From Rhynchopus euleeides (Eukaryota; Euglenozoa; Diplonemea; Diplonemida; Diplonemidae), in NCBI GenBank assembly GCA_963210315.1, contig OY723291.1:186001-250000 (forward strand): DNA of 64,000 nt, given 5' to 3'. Below, in pieces: positions 11,726-22,041 of the stretch. Numbering within the stretch: position 1 is the first letter of the stretch; every line of letters starts with the position of its first letter. The notes under the pieces are model-generated. The model worked only from the letters and a program-made list of their open reading frames with translations, made no database searches and had not been told where the DNA came from. The position numbers and the translations under genes are program-made.

Positions 11726-12727
11726 TCACCAAGCCAGTCGGCTCGACACTGCCTCGGTCTCTGTGATCCGAATGTTCTCCGCCGCGTCGATGTAGCGCAC
11801 CACCCCCTCGATGGTGCTGTGTCGGGACAGCAGCCTGATCTCTTCTAGCGGCAGCCCAAGCCTCGCGAGGTGCGTCAGTGCCCCCCGTCTCAACGAGTGT
11901 GGTGTCAGCGTCAGCTTCACCCGCTTCACCGCCGCCGCTATGGATGCATAAGTCACAGTCTGTGGAAACACCTTTTTCTCTCGCGAACGCGCCGTCGTGC
12001 GCAGGTGCTCTGTGAGAAGCTCGTAGTAGCGTCGAGGCATTCGCAACCCTGTCATCCGTCCGACTCTGTATGGATCGGACTTCGACTGCGTCCACCGTAC
12101 TGCGACCTGTCCGTTCCCCATCGGCTTGACATCGTCCCTGTCCAAACGCAGGAGATCTGAGCTCCGAGCTGCCCCCGCCCACATCAGACTCAGCGCGATC
12201 TTCACCACGTCCCTGGGCTCTGGCTGCATGGCTTCCTTTGCCTCCTCTCGCGTTGCGGGCACAGCGTGTTTCTGGGGTTTCAGTGCCCCTCTCCGCTTTA
12301 GCGCTCTCCTGAAGTCCCGCAAAATGCTGCTGTGTTCGAGGTGGATGCCGGCGAACCTGCGGAGCGCCGCCACCAGGTTGTTGGTGTACTGCAGCGCCGA
12401 CTGCACTGACAGCCCCTCCGCCTGGAGGTGTGCCATCCACAGCATCACGCCTTCGTCGTGCGACTCGACACACTCCTTCTCCTGCCACACTTCCAGGAAA
12501 TCCCCGTACCGCTCCATGGTCCGCGACAGTGTTTTCCAGTAGTTTGGGGAGAGTGCGTCTCCCAAGATGCCCCTCAGCGTCGCTCGCACCACGTTGCGCG
12601 CCTTCTCGGTCAGTGGGGCTTGTGTTTCTTCTTGCGTCCCGTGCTTTTGTTGCTCCTTTCTGTCGGTAGTTGGCGGTGCAGGGTCTGAAGAGGTAGGGTT
12701 GGGCGGGCGGGTGTTTGCTTGAGTCAT
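11726..12727 (-). CDS. Tyrosine recombinase of the retroelement
   Basis: This 333-residue protein has a core-binding N-terminal part and a catalytic domain of the DIRS/Ngaro/VIPER type. It carries the full set of catalytic residues: Arg188 in AGAARSSDLL, His277 and Arg280 in PHSLRRG, His303 in LSRHS and the nucleophile Tyr312 in VVRYID. It should join a circular cDNA to the genome by strand exchange. Its ATG (12727-12725) overlaps the TGA of ORF1 (12726-12724) in an ATGA arrangement, suggesting reinitiation after ORF1 translation. The frame is intact. Confidence 0.92.
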   Translation of the reverse strand: MTQANTRPPNPTSSDPAPPTTDRKEQQKHGTQEETQAPLTEKARNVVRATLRGILGDALSPNYWKTLSRTMERYGDFLEVWQEKECVESHDEGVMLWMAHLQAEGLSVQSALQYTNNLVAALRRFAGIHLEHSSILRDFRRALKRRGALKPQKHAVPATREEAKEAMQPEPRDVVKIALSLMWAGAARSSDLLRLDRDDVKPMGNGQVAVRWTQSKSDPYRVGRMTGLRMPRRYYELLTEHLRTTARSREKKVFPQTVTYASIAAAVKRVKLTLTPHSLRRGALTHLARLGLPLEEIRLLSRHSTIEGVVRYIDAAENIRITETEAVSSRLAW

Positions 12728-13770
12728 TGCTTTGATCCCTTTGACCCGGTGTGCCCCTTCCCCCTTCCCTTCCCCTTTCCCGACGGTGTGTGATACGGTT
12801 CGTAGCGCCAGTCTCGCTGTTGAGGAAAAACGGCTGAGCGGGACCTCTCCGCTTGCTCCTCCCGCGACGCTGCATCCACGGCGTCCTTCACAAATTTGTG
12901 GTGTAGAACAGCGGAGAAACCCGCGAACCCCGCATCAAGGCATTTCTGCTCGTACACCCCTCGGGCCGTTTTCCCCCGCACCACCGTCAGCGCCGACAAC
13001 CTTGCCGCTGTGTGGTGCAGGCCCTTGCGGTGAGCCTGGTTCAGCCCGGTGCTGTTGACGAGGAGGGGGATGTTGTCCAGAGTCTCGAAAGCCCGCTTGA
13101 GGTGATCCAGCCAGTCTGCCTTGTTCTCGCCGATCGCCCCGATCGCCGCCTCGTTAAAAGCTGTAGACAGCTTGTTCCTCACCTCCCTTCTCATATGAGC
13201 TGAAGCCATGGTGCCCCACGTTGCGACTACGTGGGGACTAAAATCTGCGGGTAGCTCCTCCTCCACGGCCTGCAGGCGGTCACCCATCCCCTTCAAAGCC
13301 TTCTCCATGTCGATCACCCTGGCCTCCAGTCTCGTGTTTTGCTTCTTGATGGTGACGAGCTCCGCGAGGACTTGGTCCAGCTTGTCTGATCCCTCGTGCG
13401 CGCTGGCAGACTGCTCCGGTTGGTTCATGTCCCCCTCCTGCTGCGCGTCGTCTTCCCAGTCATCACTGTCGGAGTGCTCCACAGGGTGTTCCTCCGGCAA
13501 CGCGTCTGGGCTGGCCAGCCAGGAGCACGCTGGACATATCCAGTGGGGCTCCCCCGCCGTCTGCATAAAAAGCTCGGCGGTGCCGGCCGTCGTGTGCTTT
13601 TTCATGCACGACTTTGTCGTGCGGCACCCACAGCGGTAGCACGTGATTGTCGCGCTGTGAGAGACCCCGCACGACGGGAAGATGCAGGCCTCCTGCGGTG
13701 CATTCATGCCATCGCCCGGACCTGCCAAGGACGGCACCACCCTGTCCCAGTCCACGGCGGAGTAGGCCAT
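12724..13770 (-). CDS. ORF1 of the retroelement: PHD-like zinc finger plus coiled coil
   Basis: 348 residues from an ATG at 13770. Residues about 27-85 contain spaced Cys/His pairs (CIFPSCG, CYRCGC, CMKKH, CPAC), which fits a PHD/RING-like zinc-binding fold. An acidic stretch follows, then a heptad-rich coiled coil (LDQVLAELVTIKKQNTRLEA and beyond). The C-terminus is Gly/Lys-rich and basic. By position it is the Gag-like, nucleic-acid-binding protein, but I see no sequence likeness to retroviral Gag. It overlaps the recombinase gene by four bases. Confidence 0.8.
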   Translation of the reverse strand: MAYSAVDWDRVVPSLAGPGDGMNAPQEACIFPSCGVSHSATITCYRCGCRTTKSCMKKHTTAGTAELFMQTAGEPHWICPACSWLASPDALPEEHPVEHSDSDDWEDDAQQEGDMNQPEQSASAHEGSDKLDQVLAELVTIKKQNTRLEARVIDMEKALKGMGDRLQAVEEELPADFSPHVVATWGTMASAHMRREVRNKLSTAFNEAAIGAIGENKADWLDHLKRAFETLDNIPLLVNSTGLNQAHRKGLHHTAARLSALTVVRGKTARGVYEQKCLDAGFAGFSAVLHHKFVKDAVDAASREEQAERSRSAVFPQQRDWRYEPYHTPSGKGKGRGKGHTGSKGSKQ

Positions 13771-13865
13771 TACCGTTCAACTCTCACCCGTCCGGCTCCC
13801 CCACCTGTACGCGCTTCTCCTGCCCCTCTTCCTATGCCGCTCCTCTCTCGCTCGCACCCAGAGGA

Positions 13866-14225
13866 CAGTCTCCCCGGTAGGAAGGTCCTGCCTCTTTTGA
13901 TACCTCGCTTTCACAGAGTACAGTCTCCCCGGTAGGAAGGTCCTGCCTCTTTTGATACCTCGCTTTCACAGTGGACAGTCTCCCCGGTAGGAAGGTCCTG
14001 CCTCTTTTGATACCTCGCTTTCACAGAGTACAGTCTCCCCGGTAGGAAGGTCCTGCCTCTTTTGATACCTCGCTTTCACAGTGGACAGTCTCCCCGGTAG
14101 GAAGGTCCTGCCTCTTTTGATACCTCGCTTTCACAGTGGACAGTCTCCCCGGTAGGAAGGTCCTGCCTCTTTTGATACCTCGCTTTCACAGAGTACAGTC
14201 TCCCCGGTAGGAAGGTCCTGCCTCT
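13866..14225. repeat. 55-bp minisatellite in the retroelement 5' leader
   Basis: Copies start at 13866, 13921, 13976, 14031, 14086, 14141 and 14196, exactly 55 bp apart; the last is partial and diverges near 14221. Units alternate only at a short GAGTA/GTGGA segment. The array sits between ORF1 and the 5' 116-bp repeat, so it would lie in the 5' untranslated region of the element's RNA. Confidence 0.95.
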
Positions 14226-14317
14226 TGGTCTCCTTGATACCTCTTGTTTTCTCCTTGATGTCGCTCCTCTTCGGTCAGTCGTAGCTTTCACTTCCACGTG
14301 TTGATGATTCTCGATAA

Positions 14318-14433
14318 TTTGCGTTGACGCTTCCACACTCACACTCCTGCTGATGATGGTGTCGTGAGTGAGGAGCACAAGGGCACGAACAAGCACGCGA
14401 CACTTTCCGCCCACATCGAAGTGTGCTGAAAAA
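14318..14433 (-). repeat. 5' split direct repeat (A1)
   Basis: This 116-bp copy matches 9919-10034 and marks the 5' end of the element in sense orientation. The match stops at a run of five A at 14433, after which the sequence differs, giving the outer boundary. Confidence 0.92.
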
Positions 14434-15054
14434 TATAATGTTGTCCCTCACGGCGGATCGACAGCTGTGATGTATAGCTCATGGGGGGCCAGGGGGGCCT
14501 TCCGGCTCGGAAGTGCAGAAAAAAAAAAGGTGAGAAAACAAAAAAAAAGGTGGAGCCGCCTCACTCAACACTGGCGTGTGGAATGGCACAGCTTGACACA
14601 CACACACACCGGGTGTGGCAGAGAGAGAAGGATATCCCCCCCTATAAGATCCGGGATAAATAGTGCTCTAACTGGGGAAATACGTTGTGGGGGTGGGGGG
14701 TTGGCGGGAGTGAGTGGTGGGCATTGGGGTGGTGGTGGTGGTGGTTTGGGGGTATTGGTTTCCCACCACTCTCAGGCGTGAAAATATATTGGAGCTGTCC
14801 TGAGCAGACAAGCAGACGTCTTCTTCTCTCCCCAGCCCCCTTAACCCCCTCCGCCACCCACCCACCTTCGCACAGAACGTGCGTCTAACAAACAAAACAA
14901 ACCAGCCCCATGGCGAGCGCCACACCCACGCTGTGCACAAATGTGTGTGACAACGCGAACTGCCGCCACCCCTCCCCCCCCACCCGGAGCGATGACCCCA
15001 GACCACATCAACACTTCACTCCCCCCTCCCACCCTTCAGCGGCATACACCCACC
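14434..15054. other. Intergenic, G/T-rich
   Basis: No gene is visible. It holds an A-rich run (14519-14548), a CA repeat near 14597-14610 and GGT-type triplet runs near 14728-14750. The 3' end of the kinase transcript should lie here. Confidence 0.5.
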
Positions 15055-17051
15055 TCACTTCCTCTGCCGTTTGGACAGGGGCTGTGCCGCGGGTGGTGCC
15101 ATGGGATGGTTGCTTCCGCCACCGTTGGAGGCGGTTTCCTCACCACCACCACCGCCTTTCCCACCCTTGCCCTCCTCAGAGAGGAGGGCGCGGGGGCGTT
15201 TTGCGGAGGCGGAGGCGGAGGCTGCAGCAGCTGCGGCACGCTGTTGCATCCGTTTTGCCCCCGGCCCCACCGTGGTTTGGAAGAAGTATGGGTCTGTGAG
15301 GAGTTCGGCTGCGGAAGGCCTTTGGGACACATCGCGCGTAAGGCAGGCTCTGATGATCGCCTTGCACGGCTCCGACACCTTCGGCTTCGCCGGAAACTCG
15401 ACAGGCTTGGCATTCAGAATGATCATATTCGTAAACAGCTGCTTCTGCGACGAGTCATGCCCGTAAGGCCTCCTCCCAAACAGCATCTGATAGAAGACCA
15501 CACCCGCCGCCCAGATGTCAACCTTCGCTGTCACCTTCGGGGTAAACTGCGTCTCAAAGCACTCCGGGGGGAGGTACCAATATGTCCCGGCGCCCTGTGA
15601 GGTCAGCTCTATCGAGGTCTCCTCTCCGTTAGCTCCTCTGGGGGTGCCATGCGTTGTCTTCGACAGCCCGAAGTCTGTCAGCTTGACCTCCGACGGGGAA
15701 AAGAAGAGCACATTCGCAGGCTTCAGGTCGTAGTGGATAACCTTCATGGAATGGAGATATGCCAGCCCTGAAAGGATCTGCCCTATCAGGGGGCGTGCAG
15801 TCGCTTCAGGGAGGTCCCGGTGCTTCTTCAGGAAGCTGTCGAGATCGCCATGCGGAGAGTAGGGCAGAATGGTGCAGAATGAATCCCTGGTGTCCAGCTC
15901 GAAGCAATCCAGCAGAGACACGACCCGGGGGTGGCGGAACCGCTGCTGGATCTCAAACTCCCGCCAGGCATGCCTGAGGTACTGCGCCTTCTTCTCAGCG
16001 CAGGTGCTCTGGCATTGGTGTACCTTGATGGCCACCATGCGGCATGTCTCCAGGTCGCACGCCCTCCACACCTCGGAGAAACCCCCTTTGCCCAGCATCG
16101 ACAGCACGAGGTAACGCCCGTTGTCCAACACGGGGTGCTTTGAGAAGTGCGACCGGCGCTCCTCTCGCATCCTCCGGAACTCTTTGATGTGCAGCGCCTT
16201 CTGCGCGTTGAACTCCGTCAGGCTGGCCTGCAGCTCCTGCTCCTGCCTGCGGAACAGATCCAGCCTGCGGCGGTTGATCTCCAGCAGGACCTGTGGGTCA
16301 GGAAGGTCCTCCGCGTCAGGCGTGGAGGCGGTGGCAGCGTTTGTCGCGGTGCGGATTTCTTTGCTGTGCTCCCGCACATCCTTCCTGCGGCGCTCGATGT
16401 CGTTGAGCCTGCGCTGTATCTCGCGCGGCTCATCCCCGTCGACCCACAGGTCCCCCCCCAGCGACTGGGTCACAACCTTGCCGAGCTTGATGTCGTTCTC
16501 CGCAACAAGCCTTAGCCGCTCCTGCTGCTCCTCCTTCTCCTGATCCATCAGCACCACCACCGCCATGTCGTGCAGGCGTTGGATCCGCTCGCGGTACCGC
16601 CCGAGGTATGACGGCTGCCCCCCTGCATCCCCGCCGTGCCGCGGTGCGGAGGACGCACCGCCTGCCCTGTTATGGGACCTGCTGTCCTGCTGCTTCTTTG
16701 CAGCATCCGCCTTGGCCTTCACGCTGGACTGCGACAGCTCCTCGACCAGGTCGTAGAAACCCTTCGCATTGGCGTGGAACAGCGCTGCGACAGACGCTGC
16801 CTTGTCGCCCTGTCGGGTGGGGATTGGGTGTGTGTGCGACGGCACGAAAGCAAGGAAACACTCCGAGAAACACTCGGCATCTATGCTGTGGGTGTGCACG
16901 CTTCCACCTCTCTTCACAAGCGTTCCTCCCTTAGAGAGGCCCTTTGGCCTATGGGCCGAGGGTTTGCATGCTTCCGCAAAAAATCTTTGCTCCCAAGGGC
17001 ACAAGGGCATACTTGGATCACGGGGCTGACGCGAGCTCCGTCGGCCGACAT
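15055..17051 (-). CDS. TLK: Tousled-like serine/threonine kinase
   Basis: Exon 1 is 17051-17013 (MSADGARVSPVIQ) and exon 2 is 16809-15055, giving 597 residues. The 203-bp intron starts GTATGC and ends ACAG. The N-terminal half is charged and helical (coiled coil, about residues 85-235), as expected for this family. The kinase domain follows: LGKGGFSEVW glycine loop, Lys in VAIKVHQ, HYDLKPANVLF catalytic loop, DFGLSK and GAGTYWYLPPECF. HYD in place of HRD and the GTYWYLPPE activation segment are signatures of Tousled-like kinases. Family members act in the nucleus on the histone chaperone ASF1 and in chromatin assembly and division. The C-terminus is Ala/Gly-rich and ends basic (KRQRK), a possible nuclear signal. 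The short first exon is inferred from phase and the GTATG donor, and is less certain than exon 2. Confidence 0.92.
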
Positions 17052-18983
17052 CGCGGCGGAGGGGGGGTGGGGGGCGCGGTGTACGTGTATTGCAGAAACC
17101 ACACAGTGTAATGCGCGGTGGCCGTGCAGGGGGGGGATGGAAGCGATGGGTGGGGGGGCCAGAGGGGCTCGCCCACCTCCCTCCCACAGGTGCACGGCCT
17201 GTCCCACCCTGTATAGTCGGGCGTGGTGTGTCGTTGTGTGGTGCACGTGGGAGCAGGGGCTGTGTGAGGATGTGACCCACGTGCGCATGAGCGTGCACAT
17301 GGGGGTGAATGTGTGTGCAGGCGGGGGGGGGGGGGGGATGGAAGCGGTGGGTGCGGGGTGCAGGTGCACACCCGAGCCTCCGCGCTATATTTGCCACAAC
17401 CACACAACAGCAACAAGGGAACAGCCGAAAAGGCATGCCAAAGGAATGAGGGGGTGTGTGCGAACCGCCCGCGGGGGCCCGCGGCACATCGCAGAGACTC
17501 GGGAGCACAGTCTTCTCTTTTTCTTCCACTTTTCTTTTTCTTTCCTGCGTCGGGTGAGGACGGGAGGTGCACGGCAGGGGAAGGGGAGCGTGTGTGTGTG
17601 TGGAGCGCAAACTCCACACCACCACCCCCTGCTTGGGAAAAGAGAGAGCGGCTGCTGTTTGTGCGCCAAAGCCGGGCAAAGGCATGTGCTGTGGAGGTTG
17701 TGCCTCCACATTGCCCAAAGCGCTTTCCCCCCGCCATCTTTTCGAAACTGGTAGGAGTCGTGTTGCCGCAAACTACCAATAAAACAACGTGTGTGCGGTG
17801 TGCATATCTGAAGAGAACAGAAGAGAAGTGCCGGAAAAAAGGGGGGTCGCGAGGCCAACCCCCACCCCACCCCCCCCCTTTAACTTTGCAAGCACAGCTC
17901 CCAAACAACATCCCTTCGGCGAAGCAATAACACTACGCCGCTGCCAATATCTGCCCCCACGTATCTATGCTCGATGCGCGGTTTTCGCATCGCTGCCCAA
18001 AAGGGGGCGTCTCGTGGCGACATGGCCGGGAACGGGGGAGTGGGGGAGAGAGAGAGAGAGAGAGAGGACGGGAAGAGGAGAACGGGAAAAGGGGAGACCT
18101 TCCCACTGACGTAAAAAAGCCCCCCCCCCCCCCCCCCACCCACCACTCTGTCGGTTCCCCCCATTTTTGAGGGAAGTGATGGGGGGGCAGCCACGCTTCC
18201 TCGAGAGGCACCGTTGTGGGTCACCCGCGAGGTCAGGGCAAACCCGACCCAACCCGACCGCTATGGAGGTTCGTAATCATAACAACAGCCCACACCACAA
18301 CCCCTAGCCACAGGCGATTCTTCGGAATGGAGCGGGCATGGTGGGGCAGAGGCCACATATGAGTAAGGCAGGTTGGGTTGGTTTTGCTCAACGTATAGAC
18401 CACCACACAACCCTGGCGTCCGGGTTACTTTTTCCCCCCCGTGCAAATACCTTTTTTGCAGCATAAGTAAGACTCTCTCCTTGGCCCCAGTATGCAGGAA
18501 GTGGGGGGCGGGGCGCAACCAATTTTGTTTTGGCTTTGTTTGTGGTGGAACAAGGAACAACACCTGTGGTGCCCCTGAAGAGTGGGGATTTAAGTGCCGG
18601 GAATAAAGGAGGCCAGACAGACAGACAGAGAGAGATCATCGCATGGCACAAGCCACATGCCCGTTCCGAACAGACCAGGACAGGTGGGAGTGGCGGAGTA
18701 TGTGGGGGGTGAGCGTGTATGGGTGGGGGGACCGGCAGAACAAGAAGGGGCGCTTTTTAGCTGCCAGGCTAGATGTGTCCCCCCACCCTCCACCCCGTAT
18801 GTTTGCTCCCACCTCCCAACCCCCCCCCCCTCCCGGAAAAACTGATCAAGCACGGATCGTGTCAGTGTGTTTTGAGGACACGGAGGATTTTGACCCCCCG
18901 GGGATATTTTTTTCGGGGAGGGGGTGGGATGCGTGTGTACTTTTCGTTCTCTCTCGCGGTGGGGCACGCCCCGAAAGGCGTGC
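17052..18983. other. Intergenic between kinase and cystatin genes
   Basis: Nearly 2 kb without a gene I can support. It contains several G and C tracts (for example C at 18121-18137), a GA repeat near 18047-18066 and many CA/GT-rich stretches. The frames read as Pro/His/Thr-rich noise. Kinase 5' and cystatin 3' untranslated regions are presumably included. Confidence 0.5.
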
Positions 18984-19607
18984 TCACTGCTCGAACTCCA
19001 GGATGTCCGTCTCCTTCTTGCCGGGGGTCACCGTCATCAGGCGCGGCTCCTGTGCAACAGCGTGGTGTTGGGCATGTCGTCTTCGTCTCACATAGCCATG
19101 GCATAGCAGATCATCGCACAACAGAACATAACATAACAGAGCACAGGCATTGCGTATCATACCCCCACCGGCGGGATGAAGACGCGGATGTGGTAGAACT
19201 GGTCGGCCCCGACACGCACCTTCACGAACAGGTTCTTCCCTGCGACAATCTGCGTGGCCATCATGATGGGGTTGAACTCCTCACACCCCTCACGCCCCTC
19301 GCCGTAGCAGATGTCCTGCTTCATAGAAGTGGAAACGCGCTGGCACCTGTGGTGGGAGGAGGGGGTGTGCAGCCGGATAAAGCAATTCCCAAAGAGAGAG
19401 GCATGAAGCCATAATGGGGCTGTGGTGGTGCTAAACACCCCCCTCGGTTCCCACCTGCGAAACCCACCCCAACCGCTCCGACATAGGCCTGTGTTGGCCA
19501 GCATACTCGGCGTCGCATGCGCGCATCCTGCCGACGCCGCCCAGAAGCACAGCGGACGATGTGCAGCACATCAGCAGCACAACCAGGAATGCGAAGACGG
19601 CCTTCAT
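18984..19607 (-). CDS. Secreted cystatin-type cysteine protease inhibitor
   Basis: Three exons, 19607-19507, 19346-19163 and 19049-18984, give 116 residues with closing phases. A signal peptide is clear (MKAVFAFLVVLLMCCTSS). The N-terminal glycine pair of cystatins (LLGG, residues 21-24) and the QxVxG loop (QIVAG, residues 66-70) are present, followed by the strand NLFVKVRV. The C-terminal strand pair ends in TDILEFEQ. These parts wedge into the active-site cleft of papain-like proteases. Cys31, 35, 47 and 55 lie before the QIVAG loop, an unusual position compared with animal type-2 cystatins. Introns begin GTATGC and GTATGA. The protein should act in a secretory, lysosomal or external compartment. 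Confidence 0.88.
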
Positions 19608-19958
19608 ATTGCTTGCAGACGAGAGGGGTTTGCTGCCGCCTTGTGTATAGACCTGGGAGGGGGGTAGGTGCATGGGTGGGGGGGAGTCTTGCTCGGTCAG
19701 AGGATACAAAGGAGGTAGGGGGGGAGGTCAGGTCATCCAGGTCTGCTTGTTGAGTCAGTTCGGTGGCGGAGGGGCTGGGGCGGGGGGACAAAGAAGCAAC
19801 AAATCTGGCACAAATCCTGCCAAGTTGTGCGGTGTTTCCGCTCAGCCCCCCTTCCAACCCTTGCGTATTGCGAGTGGTTGTAAAAAGAAATACACGGCAG
19901 GACATATCGTCCGTCCCTCCTCGACCCTCACGACTCCCCCCGACGCACCTCAACATAG

Positions 19959-20020
19959 TGATCGAGACGGCGACGACGCTGAGCCCCTCACAGCAGAAGT
20001 GCAAGTGCCGAATCCCGAAG
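19959..20020. repeat. Dispersed segment, copy 1 (partner 27053-27155)
   Basis: A block starting TGATCGAGACGGCGACGACG and continuing to GTGCAAGTGCCGAA is shared with 27053-27155. The other copy carries about 43 extra bases in the middle. The nature is unknown. Confidence 0.7.
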
Positions 20021-20440
20021 CATCCCGGGAGCTGGTATTCTTTGCGGGGTTGCAGGGTTTGGATATACCGTGACCGGAAAAAGTGGGAACCTAAAAATGA
20101 TACAAGTTGGGCCGCACAGGACGCCACGGAGGTGGGTCGTGTTCGGGAAGCCATGTCCGACACAAGGCGGCGAAAAGGTGGCACGCTGTTATTCCGCGAT
20201 GACGGCGGTTCGGTGCGTATACGGAGATACGGATTCGGAGATACTCTGGCGAGCACACCTCATCCCGAGGGAACAGATAAAGAGGAAGAGACGGCATTTG
20301 GCAATGCCGCCGTGTGGCATAGGCAACCCGGAACAGCCCCTCTCACCGGGGGCAGTCAGAGACACCGCCTTTGTGCGCCAAACCCGGGTGAATAAACCTC
20401 ACGTGTTTTGCGTGATGGAGGTTGGTGTGAATGTGCGCAC

Positions 20441-20543
20441 AGTCATAGCAACAAGGCAAGGTAGATTGTGTTTGTGTGTCACCGAAGCGCTGCCAACTAT
20501 CTTTTTTACTGTGACAAGCTTCTTGTTGTGTGAAAAACGTTCG
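20441..20543. repeat. Dispersed segment, copy 1 (partner 60501-60601)
   Basis: About 100 bp aligns with 60501-60601. Shared landmarks are AGTCAT.GCAACAAGGCAAG, CCAACT.TAT, TCTTGTTGT and GTGAAAAA.CGTTC. Spacing is kept, which suggests a degenerate dispersed repeat or a noncoding RNA-like family. Confidence 0.6.
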
Positions 20544-21361
20544 TTCAATATACGTTGGGCAATGCTGTGCAGCCCCAGAGCCAACCCAAGGCCGGTAGCT
20601 CCGCTCATGTCGGGTCACAGCACTGATTTAACAAACCGTACCCTGTTCGCTTTGTAGACACCCTGTCCAGCAACTGGGAGAACAGTTCCGGACTTCTTTT
20701 TGTTGATACATACTTGCTGTCTCAAGGCTGTGTTGAGGCCCTGTGTAGTGGCATCAAGGTGCTAATCCAAAAGCTTCAGTCGTACGATTTCCTTCGTTAC
20801 AGAGCTTCGTCGCTCGTAACGGGTAAAAAACGTTCCAAAAAAAGGGTCAAAAAAGGGCTTTGTTTGTGCGCACGAGCGGCAGTGTGCTGTGGCTCCTGTG
20901 AAAGGCGGTGCTGTGAACAAACAATGGTCTTGTGAATGTCAAACCATTTAGCAGCAAGCAGGCCAACCCCATTTGCTAGTTTTTCTTTTGATATCAACGA
21001 CCACACCCCGACGCGCGGGACGACCGGGAAGTGACGTGCTATTTTTTTTGGCATCGACGACCTCCAGCCAGGCACGTAGCTTGAAATTGGATTTTCAGAT
21101 TTTTGCTGGTTCTGCTGGTCTGGGGTATTTTCCGGCGCTTCCCCCAAAATCCCGTCCTGACCGAACACCGGGTTCTCCGGGGCGCGTCCGGAGGCACGGA
21201 GTAGACAGCGCCACCGTGGGTCTTCGCTACGGTGCCGAAACGATGTGTTGGTGCATTTCCTATGTGTATGCATAGGGAGAAATCGCCGAACTTTGACGAA
21301 AACTTGGCGGTAGCGAAGAACCCCACAGTCGCATATTGACAAGCACAAGCCACAGGGGGGT

Positions 21362-21382
21362 CTGGGGGGCGGAGCCCCCCAG
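21362..21382. other. G/C hairpin
   Basis: Perfect 9-bp arms CTGGGGGGC and GCCCCCCAG enclose a GGA loop. A further G6 run lies just upstream at about 21354-21360. Similar hairpins are common as dispersed elements in many genomes; a function here cannot be read. Confidence 0.7.
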
Positions 21383-22041
21383 CCGCCGGAGGCCACGGTA
21401 GTGAACATCTGTTCGTTCCGGGCTGGACACGGCGTGGATCTCTCCGACATCAGGTCGGAACCCAGTCCTGCAGTCCTGCGCGGGAAGCAGTCATCGGGAG
21501 CCGAAATCCTCGTGGTTCGGGCCTGCTGCAGGGTACATCTTCGGCCTGGTGTGAGGGAAAACTCCCCCACCAAAAAAAAATTCTGGGGTTTCCCGGATTT
21601 ATACATATTTTTTTTTCCCCCAGACCAGCAACATAGGCAACTGCTGGTCTCGAGACCAGCTGGACCCCCCAAGCTACATGCCTGCCTCCAGCCTGACGTA
21701 CAAGACGACCAGACCGTGACGTACACAGTGTTGCCTTAGAAAGGCGTTGTTCTCACGGAGTATAGACGCAGTTCGTCCTCACACCTCAGCAAGATAAACT
21801 CACCTAAAAAGGGTGGGAAACAGCAAGGTTTGGTAAGCATCGTTCTTCTCAGCAGGTTGGCACAATTCATCCACACACGTTGTTTCGCTTCCTAACGCAT
21901 ACATTGTCGTACCAGAGGGGGAAGCTCTTCAGTGCAGTCCCTCCGCATGTGTGGATTAATGGCCTCTGTGGTTAAAAATCTCACAGTTTGTCTAGACATC
22001 GCTTCAAGAATTCCGTACACCATAATCACCGTGACTTCTGT

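Larger units (their letters stand above)
9872..14433 (-). mobile_element. Tyrosine-recombinase retrotransposon (VIPER/Ngaro/DIRS group)
   Basis: The 4.56-kb element reads right to left. It has the split direct repeats typical of Ngaro, VIPER and PAT elements. In sense order: a 116-bp repeat A1 (14433-14318), the coding region, then a 3' block in which repeat B1 (10099-10031), repeat A2 (10034-9919) and repeat B2 (9940-9872) follow one another. B1/B2 are 69-bp copies and A1/A2 are 116-bp copies, all seemingly exact. The internal genes, in order, are a zinc-finger ORF1, a tyrosine recombinase and a reverse transcriptase-RNase H. The order of recombinase before RT is notable. The family is expected to integrate through a circular intermediate using the recombinase, so no target-site duplication is expected and none is seen. 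Identical repeats suggest a young insertion, but the RT looks internally deleted, so mobility may depend on other copies. Confidence 0.93.
19608..22041. other. Repeat-bearing intergenic region
   Basis: No gene is supported over 2.4 kb. It contains two segments with relatives elsewhere in the window (19959-20020 and 20441-20543), a strong G/C hairpin (21362-21382) and an 18-bp palindrome at 21643-21660. The long minus-strand frame at 20797-21726 has no start, motif or composition that would support it. The base composition of 20600-22000 is lower in GC than the flanks. Confidence 0.5.

Noticed and set aside
10098-12875. RT frame taken as one 925-residue protein
   Set aside because: Its first 400 codons overlap the recombinase gene in another frame and have Arg/Gly/Ala-rich shadow composition; the ATG at 11657 is a better start.
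20797-21726. Minus-strand open frame of 309 codons
   Set aside because: No credible ATG, no motif, mixed composition and no splice-compatible neighbour; it lies in a repeat-rich gap.
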